This document shows positions 26,160 to 37,851 of a stretch of DNA of 64,000 nucleotides, one piece after another; the stretch's first letter is position 1; each line of letters opens with the position of its first letter. A program made the position numbers and the translations under genes. The notes under the pieces were generated by a model. That model was not told the DNA's origin. It ran no database searches and saw only the letters and a list, made by a program, of their open reading frames with translations. Source of the DNA: Osmia lignaria lignaria (lineage: Eukaryota > Arthropoda > Insecta > Hymenoptera > Megachilidae); assembly GCF_051020975.1 (NCBI RefSeq), contig NC_135043.1, positions 10,974,001 through 11,038,000 on the forward strand. The letters run 5' to 3'.

Positions 26160-28926
26160 TTAATATTCTCGATACCTGAGAACTTTGGTAACAGTACGGG
26201 TTAAAGGAAACGTTTCATTGAATTTACACGTATTATTCCAGTCATCAACATTTAAGGATAGTATCATTGCCCCTCCAAAATTATTTGCACGAATCCATTC
26301 CGCCTAAAAATATATTCAAGAATGCAGTATATAATTTAATTTATATAAAAGAAAAATATACATACATACCTTGTAATAAACGCTTGTAACATCATCATAT
26401 GATATCCATTCTCTGTCTTTATATGCATAGGGAACTTTGCTTTCATCATCAAAAACCATCTTCGCACCATCGTGAAGAAACTGGCATACAGTATAATAAG
26501 AAACAAAACCCGTTTTGCCTAGTTTACCAAACCCATTTGCAGGGGCAAGTAAACCATGATTCAGTGGATTATCCAGCCTATAGGAATGACCATAAGTAGG
26601 AATTCCAATGATCAACTTTTCTCTGGGCATGCCTTTGGAAAGCCAATATTGGGTGGAGAAGTTAACATTCAAAGTGGAAAGATACCCAGACTCAGCAAGG
26701 CGTGGATATAGTGGTGCATTGAGATCAGTTATTGGATAATACCAAACATAAAAATGGTAATCATATGACATTAAGTTCACAAAATCTACATACCTAAAGA
26801 AAAAATGATTGATTATACTACTAATAAAAAATACGTGATGTATTATGTGCTTACTTTGCCATCTCTACAACATCATAGCTTTGATCAACAATAGCCTGTG
26901 GAGCAGCTACTGCAACAGAAAGAATTAATGATTCTTTGGCTCGGTAAAATTCTTTTCGCAATTCTTCTAATAGTTGTATGAAATGAATCTTTTCTCTATC
27001 ATCAGCTCCAAGCCATGCTGGAAATTCCCAATCTAAGTCTAATCCATCAAAGCCAAATGTTTTTGTTACGTTTAATACTGACTTTATAAATCTGTAATTG
27101 AAAAGCAGTTATATCAGTGTACTGGAGTTTTAAATAAGATACAAAGTAATAGAAATTACCTTTTCCTATTAAGATGATTTTTTACCATTTCTGAGAAACC
27201 TAAGTGGAGCTCATTACTGCCACCAGCACTGATCATGACCCTTAATTCAGGTTGCAGCTTTTTCAAGGCAAGAATATCCTTGTAAATTGATGAATTACTG
27301 CCCAGATCGAGACTGCAGTTCACCACGCTCGCAAAACCCACGATAATATGCGTACAAAGATTAGGGTCAACGTGCGACGGACTGAGCTCCCAGAACGTGT
27401 TCAGGTTGCTCTGTATGGTGTAATAACAGACAAGGATCTGCCTATGTAAGAAGACATTACTCTCTATAAAACTATATTTCAACGTGTAAAAAGTCAGTGG
27501 TATTATTTGATAGATTACCCTGAGGAGTTGGTGCTGTCGCGTTGTGGCGAACTGATACTGTTGTTCCTGTCCGCATTCTGGTTCTCCTTCGTCGACTCGG
27601 CGTACATCCGAGCCCGACGTAACCACGTAGCAATCTTGGCATTGTCTACTAATGTCTCTGTATCAAAAGTTTCAGCTCTTGGAGAGCGGAGAATGACAAT
27701 TCCTATCCAGGCACGTGATACAAAGAGAATTGCAAATACCAGAGACACTAGTAAGAGGCACAAGATTTGTGATTTCCAACGAGGTCTAAAACAAACGTTT
27801 CAAGTATGTAATTATAATATTGATACATTTATTTAATATGAACTTGCGATCCATTCGCAAGCAAAAGTGATTAACTCCACTTTTTTAACTTTCTACTTTT
27901 TGTTCTGTGCAATTAATGATTTGGTAAATAAGTAGCTCATATAATAATTAATATGAATTCAACTTTAATTAATTAAAAATGTGTATATAAATTTTATAAA
28001 TTTATATAAAAGTTGTGACTACATGTTGTATGTACATTTATGTCTACCTTAAATCAAGAAGGCTGCCTACATCATAGTAAATATAGAACAATCAATAACC
28101 ACACCTGTAAGTTTTGACATACACTTAGGTACATACTTACTCATACATTTCAGCACACAAAGAAATAGGTATATATTAGAGAAAAAGAACTTTAAAACAA
28201 AAATAACAAGAAAACAACACACAAAATATTCAAAGATATCTAAAACTATTTTTAGATAAAGCAATTGTTTTCTGATTATTTTACGTACAATCTTTTTTTA
28301 TGTAAATATTACAACAATAATTTTATATTTAAAATAATAAGCATGAACATCTAAATCAAAGACCAAATAAATATGTAAGTGAATAACAAAGCAATTAATA
28401 GCTTTATGTCATATTAAGTTAACTAAAAAAAGCATACAATGGAAAGCAATTTATATTTTTGAAATTTTTAACAACTGTATAAACAAATTAAGTGTTCAAA
28501 ATTATTAGAAATAACAAGCTTATCAGTTCTACTCTATTATTTTCGCTACCGATATGATATCTATTTATAACTTTTAAGATAATTTTAAAATATGTATCAA
28601 TATTAGTAGCACTAATTATTAAATGATGTACATATAATGTACATATACATATACATATAAAAGTACTTGCTCACCTAAAAAATAAAATAAACATATGTTA
28701 CTTAATATTGAAAATCTTTAGAATAACTATAAGTAATTGAAAATGAATATTTAAATATATTATACATATGTATAAACGTGCAGTAATAAGTTGAATGTAT
28801 TTAACAATCGTGTAATTGATATATAAGTGTAGGTATAATTGCTCAAAAAGTAAAAAATGCAACTCACTGTCTAACGTCAGTTAACAATTCATATTTTGCT
28901 TGAGGAACTGGAATTTGATTAACCAT
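26160..28926 (-). CDS. Membrane-anchored chitinase, Cht11-like (GH18)
   Basis: 470 aa glycoside hydrolase family 18 protein that should cleave chitin. Exons 28926-28868, 27785-27519, 27441-27160, 27091-26855, 26793-26370 and 26303-26160. The catalytic motif DGLDLDWE is intact at about 218-225 with the acid Glu225. Also seen are VMISAGGSN, VNLMSYDYH, IIGIPTYGHSY and the closing GGAMILSLNVDDW. The N-terminus (MVNQIPVPQAKYELLTDVRQ) is followed by a hydrophobic segment at about 26-43, giving a type II membrane anchor rather than a cleaved signal peptide. There is no chitin-binding domain. This single-GH18, membrane-anchored layout fits the insect Cht11 group. The first coding exon is only 59 bases and lies 1.1 kb upstream; its phase fits exactly. 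Several Asn-X-Ser/Thr sites occur in the lumenal part. Confidence 0.88.
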
Positions 28927-29685
28927 TGAACGTACAATGTTCGTCGAGATAGACGCTTGAGGACGCTAGTCCTCGAGGGTGGATTACCGCTTTTATTACT
29001 ACGCCCAATGCAATATAGTGCACCAACCCATACGCATACATATACATATGTATGCACGCAACCTAGAAATATAAAATCAACGAATATGGCTTTACTGCGC
29101 AATATTGGAATTAGCAAAACGCGGAAATATTTAAAACTTCAAATGGGTTCTCAAGCTGATAATAACCTTCTACCCACACATTTAAAAAAATATATTCTTT
29201 GAGATGAAAAAAGGAATTTGTTTATAGAATTAAAAAATTTGACTCGTTGCTTTTCCTTTATTATTGCAAAAGATAAAACTGTGATAAAGAGATGAAATAA
29301 ATTGTAAATATATTTGTGAAATACACACTTTTTACATACATTGTAATATATGGTTTAAACATTGCACATATACATCAAAATAAGATAATATTATTAACAT
29401 TTTATATGCTACAATCATATATAGCACAGTTTTATAATTGTAGTATTTAAAGTTTATTATGAAAACAGTTAAAGTAAAAACAATATTAATATTAAAAAAT
29501 ATGAGATCCTTAATATTACCAAGAATTGGTAAGGTTCTTATTTCAAATAAAATATCAACCATAGCGCCATAATTAATAAAAGGACCAGATTTGAACTATG
29601 TTTTACAAATTAAAAAATTGTACACATAGTATTCAAACGCAAGCTGCACTTAGCTTTACAGAAAACTAACAGTATTTTCTGACAT
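28927..29685. other. Chitinase promoter region and cytochrome b561 3' UTR
   Basis: Left part (28930-29050) is relatively CG-rich and holds the presumed chitinase promoter, with a TA/CA-rich stretch at 29028-29057. The right part is the expected 3' UTR of cytochrome b561. Open frames on both strands here look like chance. Confidence 0.5.
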
Positions 29686-30714
29686 TTACTGACTGTTACC
29701 AGCGACTAATGATTCATCTTCAGGTCTAGGATAACGTTTATAGCGTTCCTGTGTTACAAGATAGACTGATACTCCTCCAAAAAGAACTAACAGGAGTCCA
29801 ATCACATTAATTAATACTGCTTCATCAACAAGTTTTGAGTAATTGCCTCTGAAATGGAATATTATAGTTATATATAAAGTTACAGATTTGTGCACTACAT
29901 GTATATTGGAAACATTTACTTACTTCAAAGAAAAAATTGCTTTTTCATTAAGTCCTAGAAGACAGGAAGCAATTACACCAACAAATCCAGCAATACCAAA
30001 GTATACATGAATAGGCATGTAAGAGGTTCTTAATGGAAGTTGTAAGCCTGGGTAAAAGAAGGACAAAAATCCGGCAAGCCACTGAAATAATTATAACACA
30101 TTAATATTTTTTACTTTAACAAGTAGAAGTAAGTATATGATATGTGTGTGTCTAAAGTTTTAATTGAAATTAAAAAATATTGTTTATTCTTGTTGTTATA
30201 TATTTAAGTATTTTCTTTGTACCTGGCAGCAAAATAAAATAACACTGGTAAGTCCAACCCAGCTATGGAGACTGTACATATTAGGAATTGGCTCTGCATT
30301 TAAATTATGACTATCAAACACAGCCACAAGAGCAATCACTACTAATACAACAGTGAATAACATTATACCACCATGAACCAGTTTTAGTCGCCTTTTCCTG
30401 GTATTTCTTTGGGTTCTATATATTAACATACCTAAAAAAAAATTAAAATAAATTAATGAAAGTTTCATTTTTTAATTAATTTTATTTAAATTGTTGAATA
30501 TACCATTGGCATATAAGAAAACAAATCCAATAGTCATTAACAAAGGATGCCAATTGAATTCTAATGATGGATTAGATCTCCAAGAGAAACCACCTCTATA
30601 ACTACCACACCAAATTGCAACCAGAATTACCAGGGTTGTTCCAATAACTTCCATTATAATTGTTAGTGGTTTAAACCCTTCCAGGGACTGGCGTGGTTCT
30701 CCAATTTGTTCCAT
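29686..30714 (-). CDS. Cytochrome b561, ascorbate-dependent transmembrane reductase
   Basis: 246 aa, six membrane spans. Carries electrons from cytosolic ascorbate across vesicle or plasma membranes through two hemes; the Drosophila relative is nemy. Exons 30714-30504, 30431-30223, 30081-29924 and 29848-29686 join in phase. The four heme-ligand histidines are seen in FNWHPLL (His56), KLVHGG (His90), YSLHSW (His126) and MPIHVYFG (His165). A basic loop RTQRNTRKRRLK lies between helices 2 and 3. The coding exon starts two bases before the ATG, at a 3' splice site. Non-coding or alternative exons must therefore lie upstream: one at 30897-30936 adds 14 in-frame residues, and another donor at 31610 looks like an untranslated leader. 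Confidence 0.95.
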
Positions 30715-30896
30715 GTCTGAAAATTATTTTGTTAATTTCTTAAAGTTTCATTCAGTATGGGATTAAGCATAGAATTGCAAAATAATGAAATTAACATAAA
30801 ATCATTTGTTTTATATATATATATATAATCATTTGAATCAACAAGTTTTCATTTACCATAATATTTAACATTAAAAAATAAAAAAAAATAACATAC

Positions 30897-30936
30897 CTAA
30901 ACATATTTGATACTCATATGGATAATTTGTTGGCAT
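30897..30936 (-). other. Alternative first coding exon of cytochrome b561
   Basis: On the minus strand ATG at 30936 opens MPTNYPYEYQICL. It ends in G at a good donor (TTTAG|GTATGT, exon end 30897). Spliced to the acceptor at 30716 the frame continues as D-MEQIGEP, giving a 14-residue longer N-terminus. Phase and both splice sites fit, but translation is not proven. Confidence 0.5.
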
Positions 30937-32272
30937 AATTCTACTATAAAGTGATTCTTCATATATGTACAAATAAATCATCTAAACATTCTTATACTTT
31001 AATGCAGTTCTTGACCTTTAGTAAGTATAAAAAATTAATTTAACAACAAACAATGAAAAATTAATTGATAAGCTACTTAATGTGATTAACAAATAAAAGA
31101 CACATGAATATATAATAAATTACAACATTTAATACATTTTATCAAGCAGTACTATATAGAGCATTTAACATATGGTAGCATTACCTCCTTTCCTTTTTTT
31201 GCTTTGACATTTAAATATCAGCCTGCTATGTATATAAACAACTACAGGAATAAATATGTTACACAATATACTATTTATATAAATGATATCAATTAAAAAA
31301 TATTACTAATTAATTATATTTTATATTTAGATTTTTTTTCTTAGAGTCATGCATGAATGTATGTACATACAATAGTATATATATTTAATAAATATCTACA
31401 AATTTCCCTTATTATCTAAACTTTGGTTCTATTAATAAATTCAACAAGTGTTAAGTGATTGTGCTATAGAGTAATGATATTTCAAACGTCAGTTGAAATA
31501 CCACAAGATATTAATAGCGTTAAACTTAAAAAAAAATTAAGCATACATTGATTCAATTAAAGGATGAAAACTAAATGGTAGTTCGTAACATACAAAATTT
31601 GTTGCATTACCTGACAATTTCTTACAACGTTTTGAGGAAAAATCAACAGGTATTACGCAGGTTCTCCAACGACGGAAAATAAACTATTGATTTTACGCAG
31701 TTGGGCGACAGAATATTTGAATTTATCGCGTTTGTAATCAACGCAACGACTAATTATAATAAAATATTTTCATTTCAAGGAAAATTTAATTACATTAACA
31801 CTTGTCAATTTATTATTGATTTAAAATAACTTTACACATTTTTAAATAATCCCAAACTTACTGGTAATTTTACAAGAAAAGATAAAAATATAAACTATTG
31901 AAGAAATAATTGACATATGTAAATTATATTATCTTTCAAAATACATTTATATATTTGTCTATTGTATTAATAATTTTTAAGTATATAAAAAATTATTTTA
32001 TAGCTAATATAAATATATATTTTTTGATTTTTCCATATTTATTGCACAAACTCATATCATTAATTTTCTGTTAAAAATTTATTGTTTTTTTAGATATCAA
32101 TTACTAAAAATATGCCATCTTATGTAAACAAATATATGTATTTATTTACATAATATGTATATAAATACAATGTATTCAGAGATAACCTGCAACATGCAGT
32201 TGGAAAGGAATAATTAATCTTTTATTAATGTTTCATAATTAGTCTCAATTAACACTACCAAGTTACTTCAAA
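30937..32272. promoter_or_regulatory. Divergent cytochrome b561 / COQ5 intergenic region
   Basis: Two genes on opposite strands start from this region. A minus-strand leader exon of cytochrome b561 is suggested by GTCAG|GTAATGC with exon end at 31611. The moderately CG-containing stretch 31620-31750 is the best promoter candidate. COQ5's first exon begins somewhere before 32273. The rest is AT-rich without genes. Confidence 0.4.
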
Positions 32273-33537
32273 ATGATTATAAGAAGAAGATTTCTTTCAA
32301 ATTTAATGAGAAATAGAAAAACAACCTTTCTATTTGAAAAATACTTCTCAGAAGCAACTACTGTTAATGATAATGAAAAAACAACTCATTTTGGTTTTAA
32401 AACTGTTAAAGAAGTTGATAAAATGAAAGAAGGTGTGTTTCTATAGTCTAATAATTTATTCAAGTAGTATTTGTGCTTTTACAAAATGTATTATAAACAA
32501 TTTATTTTATTTTCTATAAAAATATAATTATCATATAATTCCATAATTAATTTTTATTTTGTTTCTGATCTTTGTAAATTAATTGTTTTAGTGTATACCG
32601 TGTTTGAAAAAGTAGCAGATTCCTACGACCAAATGAACGATGCAATGAGTTTAGGAATTCATCGTATTTGGAAAGATATATTTATTCAGAAACTTGGACC
32701 AACTCATGGAAGTAAATTATTAGATTCAGCTGGCGGGACAGGAGATATAACATTTAGATATTTAAATTACTTGAAGAATAGTCCGAATCCTCAAAACTTA
32801 AAAAGTTCTGTAACAGTTTGTGATATAAATGAGAATATGTTAAAAGTTGGAAAAGTTAGAGCTGAAAAACAAGGTTGGATAGGTCAAGATAATATTGAAA
32901 TTGATTGGAAGCAATGTGATGCTGAAAAGCTTCCTTTTAATAGTGATGTGTATACAGCTTATACAATAGCTTTTGGAATAAGAAATGTAACACATATTGA
33001 TAAGGTAAATTAAATTTTGTTACATTATGTTGAAGTTAAATAAATTAAACTACTATAAAATCTAATCTTTTATAAAAAAAACATTTAGGTTCTTTCAGAA
33101 GCATACCGGGTACTTACTCCAGGTGGTCGTTTTATGTGTTTAGAGTTTAGCCATGTAAATAATAATCTTCTCAGATGGTAATCATTTATTTTTAAATTAA
33201 AATGTTTCTATCATATAAAGAGTTGTATCTTTAATATAAATATACAAGAAAACATTTTTGTGTAGGATTTATGACCAATATTCATTTCAAATAATACCTG
33301 TATTGGGTACACTAATAGCAGGAGAATGGCAAGCCTATCAATATCTTGTTGAAAGTATTCGGAAATTTCCTAAACAAGAAGATTTTAAGGTGAATTATAT
33401 AAATTATATTATATTTCATACTCTAATATCAATATTACTTATTTTAGGAGATGATTGAAGAAGCAGGTTTTAGAAATGTAACATATCAGAATTTAACTTC
33501 AGGAGTAGTTGCTATTCATTCAGGTTTCAAATTATAA
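32273..33537 (+). CDS. Coq5: COQ5, ubiquinone biosynthesis C-methyltransferase
   Basis: 291 aa mitochondrial SAM-dependent C-methyltransferase that methylates the benzoquinol ring of the coenzyme Q precursor. Exons 32273-32432, 32592-33004, 33089-33177, 33266-33389 and 33448-33537 join in phase. The start MIIRRRFLSNLMRNRK is a typical arginine-rich mitochondrial presequence. The UbiE/COQ5 signature YDQMNDAMSLGIHRIW is complete at about 65-80. SAM motif I is LDSAGGTGDITFR from about 97. AFGIRNVTHIDK and EAYRVLTPGGRFMCLEFS follow. The C-terminus FRNVTYQNLTSGVVAIHSGFKL matches the family ending. Its stop lies only 145 bases from the stop of RMI1 on the other strand, so their 3' UTRs probably overlap. 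Confidence 0.96.
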
Positions 33538-33682
33538 TCATCAAAGTGTTGTAGGTATAGAAATTTATACATACAAAATGGTACAAACGATACAAAATTA
33601 TTTATTATATTTACAAATTTAATATAAACATCTTTATCATATTCTTATTATATATATTATACAATTTAAATTAATTGAAATA

Positions 33683-36213
33683 CTATTTTTCAGATAAAAA
33701 GTTTTTCAGTCTTTTATCTATTATTTCTTTTTGTTCCTGAGTTAAATCAGTAATTTTAATTACTGTTGGTTTCATATTTGTATTTAATTCTAGTTCTAAA
33801 AGGGCATCCATAGTTTTGATTTTATGTTCTGCATTACGGAAGATCTGAAATATTTATATTTTTATGAAACAGAAATTACACTTGTATCAAATTCTATTAT
33901 TTTTTGAGGAAAAAAAAAAGAAATTTAATTTAACTACCATTCTAAGTTGATGTTCAATTTCTGGATTTTTCTTCAATTTCTTTTTTACTGAAAATTCCTG
34001 AACAGTGAAACCTAACAACTCTTCCAAGACCTGAAATTATGTAAGTTTAATAATTTTAATTTAAATAACGCTTTTTTTGCTAGAAAAACAGTTGGATATA
34101 AATAAATTATAATAATATTCTATAATTAATTACCTTATTTGAAAAAGATACTTCCATTGTTCCACTACCATCTCCTATTGTACATTCTAAAATCCACCTT
34201 GAATCTGTTTTTGTCAATTTTCCCAAAGCTTCAACATGTCCCCGAATTGTTTTAAAAGTTGTTTTTGTTATTAATGCACGATTTATATCCTGAATAAATT
34301 CACAAATTTGCGGTATTTCTGGAATTTGTGGTCTTATAAATTGTGTAATTGTTCTTTCCATTTTACCTTTTTTCACAGTTTTTGTTTCAGAACACATTGG
34401 AATCTAGGAGAATATTTAATTTCGTTTATCATCAATTGATATTTCTGATTATTTAAAATTGATTTTGCTCTCTAATAACTTACAGTCCTCTTTGTTCCAA
34501 TTACCAATGATTCTCTTTGTGTTTTGCCTACTGCAGACTGTAACATAGTAGTTGATGTATTATTTTTATTAACTAGCGATTCACGACTTGAATGTGAAAT
34601 TTGCTTCTCGTTTCTTGAAGTACGTTGTAATTGGTCATATTTTGGTGATGTAGAAATATCTTCAACTGTATCGTTTTCATCGATTATTATAATGTCATCG
34701 CCTTCTTCTTTAGGTAACGCTCTAAAAGGAGTTGCAATATATTCCTGTTTCGACTGCGGTTCTAGAAATTGTGCTTCATCGACCTGTATTTTTAGTAAAT
34801 TAATTAAGTTTATTAAGCAACACTTTAAACTTATTCATTAAATTTAAAAATTAAACATTAAAGAAATACAATAGATTATGCACCATTTCCAAAAAACAAT
34901 CATCATCATCTAATACTTTTTCTTCTTCAAATGTTTGAATATCTGAAACGTTTGGATTTGTTTGGATTGTTGATTTAACAAACGTTTGGATATCTGTCCT
35001 GGTATTAGTACTATAGTTTGCAACATTTCTTGATTTATTTGACGTTCGAATAGTATTAACGTTAGATTGTTTATTATTACTGTTGTGTAAATGCTCAATT
35101 TCTGAAACCTCTTCTAAATTTATTTCAAAATCTTCAAAGAAACTTTCATCTATTTTTGGCTCTTCAGGTTTGGCAACATTTGACTTTGATTCTTTGTCAT
35201 TATAAGGATCAGGATTTTCTTTTAAATTCCTGTATAAAAAAGTATAATTTTTAATTATATCCTGATATATAACTCCATTTGATTTTCGAATTATACTTAC
35301 AGAGCTCTGGCTAAGATATTTTCCAGAGCATTAGGAATTAACAAACTGTCTACTTCTCCACCAGTTCCTTTGAATTTTCCTTCTTCTAGTAATAATACAC
35401 CTTTACGACATTTTACTGGCCCTATTACCATAACTTTGTATCCTGGAAGCAACGTATCCTTTGAAAAAAAAAAAAAGAAACATTAATATTCTTCAAATGT
35501 TTTGGTATATGTATCAGTATACATTTATCATACATTTAACCAAGGTATGTGATTATATTCAATTCCAATGATATCTTGTACTCCATCAGTTAATCGTAAT
35601 TGCATCATTCTTTTCTTAGGGTATTTCCACTTATCTAATCTCTCTGATTCAGAAGGTTCAACTTCAGAAATATTAGTATTTCTTATCTGTTCTAACTGTT
35701 TATATTTTGATTTTGTAATATCATACATTTGTTCCACCTAGATTAGTAACACCATTTAATAAGTGTTATTTATAAATAAGAACAATTTGTATTCATCTAG
35801 TAAAGAGTCTAGTAAAAATCTATGTACCTGGAGAATATAATTTTCAGTTAATACAATGAACTTGTGTTGTGAAATGTTAGGTGGCAGACTTCCATTTTCA
35901 TTATTAATTTCTCGTAAATCACTAAGTTGCCATTGTACTTTTACAAATTGCAAAATTTCTTCTGTGCTTGGCTAAAAAGAAGGCATAATTAAATCATATA
36001 AAAGAAAAATTGATCAGCATGTAATTTGCAAAAAATCTTGACATTTTATGAACTCGAGTAAATTTTTAAATCAAGTAAAAATTGCAAACCATTATTTACA
36101 TTTTCATGTTGATTTATGTAGAATTCAGTGCAATCTTTTAACCATTCATCATTCATTAAATAATGTTCCAATTTTAATCTGGTTTTTATTCGTTTAAATA
36201 AATCTTCATTCAT
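33683..36213 (-). CDS. RMI1: RMI1, RecQ-mediated genome instability protein 1
   Basis: 596 aa partner of topoisomerase III alpha and BLM helicase in the dissolvasome, which resolves double Holliday junctions without crossing over. Nine exons: 36213-36100, 35971-35828, 35737-35534, 35458-35301, 35229-34884, 34783-34484, 34403-34134, 34030-33938 and 33844-33683; total divisible by three. The N-terminal part has the helical start (DEWLKDCTEFYINQ) and the OB-fold block (KRMMQLRLTDGVQDIIGIEY, then LLPGYKVMVIGPVKCRKGVLLLEEG), as in RMI1. The middle (about 210-400) is acidic and low in order. The C-terminal block (TFKTIRGHVEALGKL, IGDGSGTMEVSFSNKVLEELLGFT) matches the second OB fold of vertebrate RMI1, so this is the long form rather than the short yeast type. 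The start ATG is the first in frame in the exon. Confidence 0.9.
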
Positions 36214-36756
36214 TTTGCATAAATTTAGTACTTGTATAAACTTTTATCAAGATTATTTATGTATATACATGTCTTTTGAGTTGATCTTTTTTAAATAGCA
36301 ATGAACATTGTAGAAATTATAGGAAAAATAAAATTCTTTTTATTATTAGTTTTTATCTCTTTATGTAACATGTAGTAATTTATTTATACATTTTTTGTGT
36401 GGTATATGGGTGATTTTACAAATATTATATTTTACACATAACAATACATATGGATCCACGCAAAGAATGACAATCCCGTAGCAAATTGTTTTGAAAAAAA
36501 GGTTATGTTAACAAAAGTTAGAGATATGTATAAAAATAAATTAAATTTATACAACGTTAGGAAAATTGCAAACGGATATTTATTAATATTTATTAAAAAT
36601 ATTAAAAATCTTAATGATTTAGTAACATTTTAGAACTCTATTATCATTTTTATTAATTATATTTATTTAGTATGAATAATAGTTGATATTTATTCGATTA
36701 CAATCACAATTAGCATTATTATTATTACAATATTTTTATTATTTGTACAATAATCG

Positions 36757-36950
36757 TATATAAAAGCCAGTTTGCCTATTTTTAGTAATTCAAACACACA
36801 TCTTGTTAGGAGTGGGGATGAGCTTTCGTGGTGGGGGAAGCGAATGAGTGGGGGAAAGCCAGCCGTCAGGGTAACGCATGCCTTCTGACGTATGTATTAG
36901 TCGACCGCGCGAGCTCGTGCCGTAAATATGTGAAGTGTAAGTGTTTGATC
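36757..36950 (+). promoter_or_regulatory. Candidate TATA promoter and first untranslated exon
   Basis: TATATAAAAG at 36757-36766 is a strong TATA box. About 30 bases on, a start site near 36790 would open a transcript through a CG-rich stretch containing CGACCGCGCGAGCTCG. This ends at a good donor, AAGT|GTAAGT (GT at 36937). The natural target is the plus-strand gene at 46806, whose first coding exon begins at a 3' splice site. Inferred from sequence alone. Confidence 0.4.
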
Positions 36951-37810
36951 TTTTTTTTCTTCTTTTCTGTCATCCAATCTGTATTTCACTCGTAATATTC
37001 TTGTGCGTGATTTCATTTGTGATTGTGCAAAACATCATTGCAAACGAATGTTTATCCATGTACATGTACTACAAGGTATGTATATACATGTCAAATGGAA
37101 GTGTACATATATGAAGTTAATATGTATGTACACATAATGTATGTACATTGTGCATATTAGATAGCATTTATTGTCTAAAAATACGGTATCATAACTAAAA
37201 GCTTATTAATTTCTGATAAAAATATTGGGATAATAGATATTAGATCTCTGTCTATTTCAAATGTCATTAGTACACGAATATGTTTATATGTATATTTTGA
37301 TTAAAATAATACCCCAGTAAACAATAAATTCTTGAACGTATTATGAATGTGGAATAAATATTAAAATAATTATTTCTGTGAGAAATTTTGATTGTGTAAG
37401 GGTAGTTTGAAATAAAATGGTAACCTGTACACAATTAAATCAACATTGAACCGATAGATATGTTCTGTAAATGTTAAAATACAAAGCAGAATTTTAAGTG
37501 TTCGTTTCATCAGTTTCTTAATTTTCAATTTTCAATTTTCTTAGAAAACATTGAATGACTTTAATTATTATTAAAGACGAATCAGGGTGTTTTTAGAGAT
37601 GTGTTACCACCAAAAATGAAATTTTCACCCAAGGTCGGAGATCGCTTGGAGATTCATCGTATCTCCATATGACATATGGTCGCGATTTTTTTGAGTTATT
37701 GATTATCGAAGTGGAATACGACGCGCATAACAAACTACTAAATGTTTCTGGAATATTTTGCTTATAAAGATTTGCATACTAATTTTCTTTTCTAACCTCG
37801 TATAATACAT

Positions 37811-37819
37811 ATATGTACA

Positions 37820-37850
<31 letters not shown>
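37811..37850. repeat. (ACAT)n microsatellite
   Basis: About eight tandem ACAT units, preceded by TATATG. Simple sequence. Confidence 0.9.

Positions 37851-37851
<1 letters not shown>

Noticed and set aside
28881..29202. Overlapping frames at the chitinase 5' end
   Set aside because: One is antisense to the real 59-base first coding exon and the promoter; the other is unspliced read-through.
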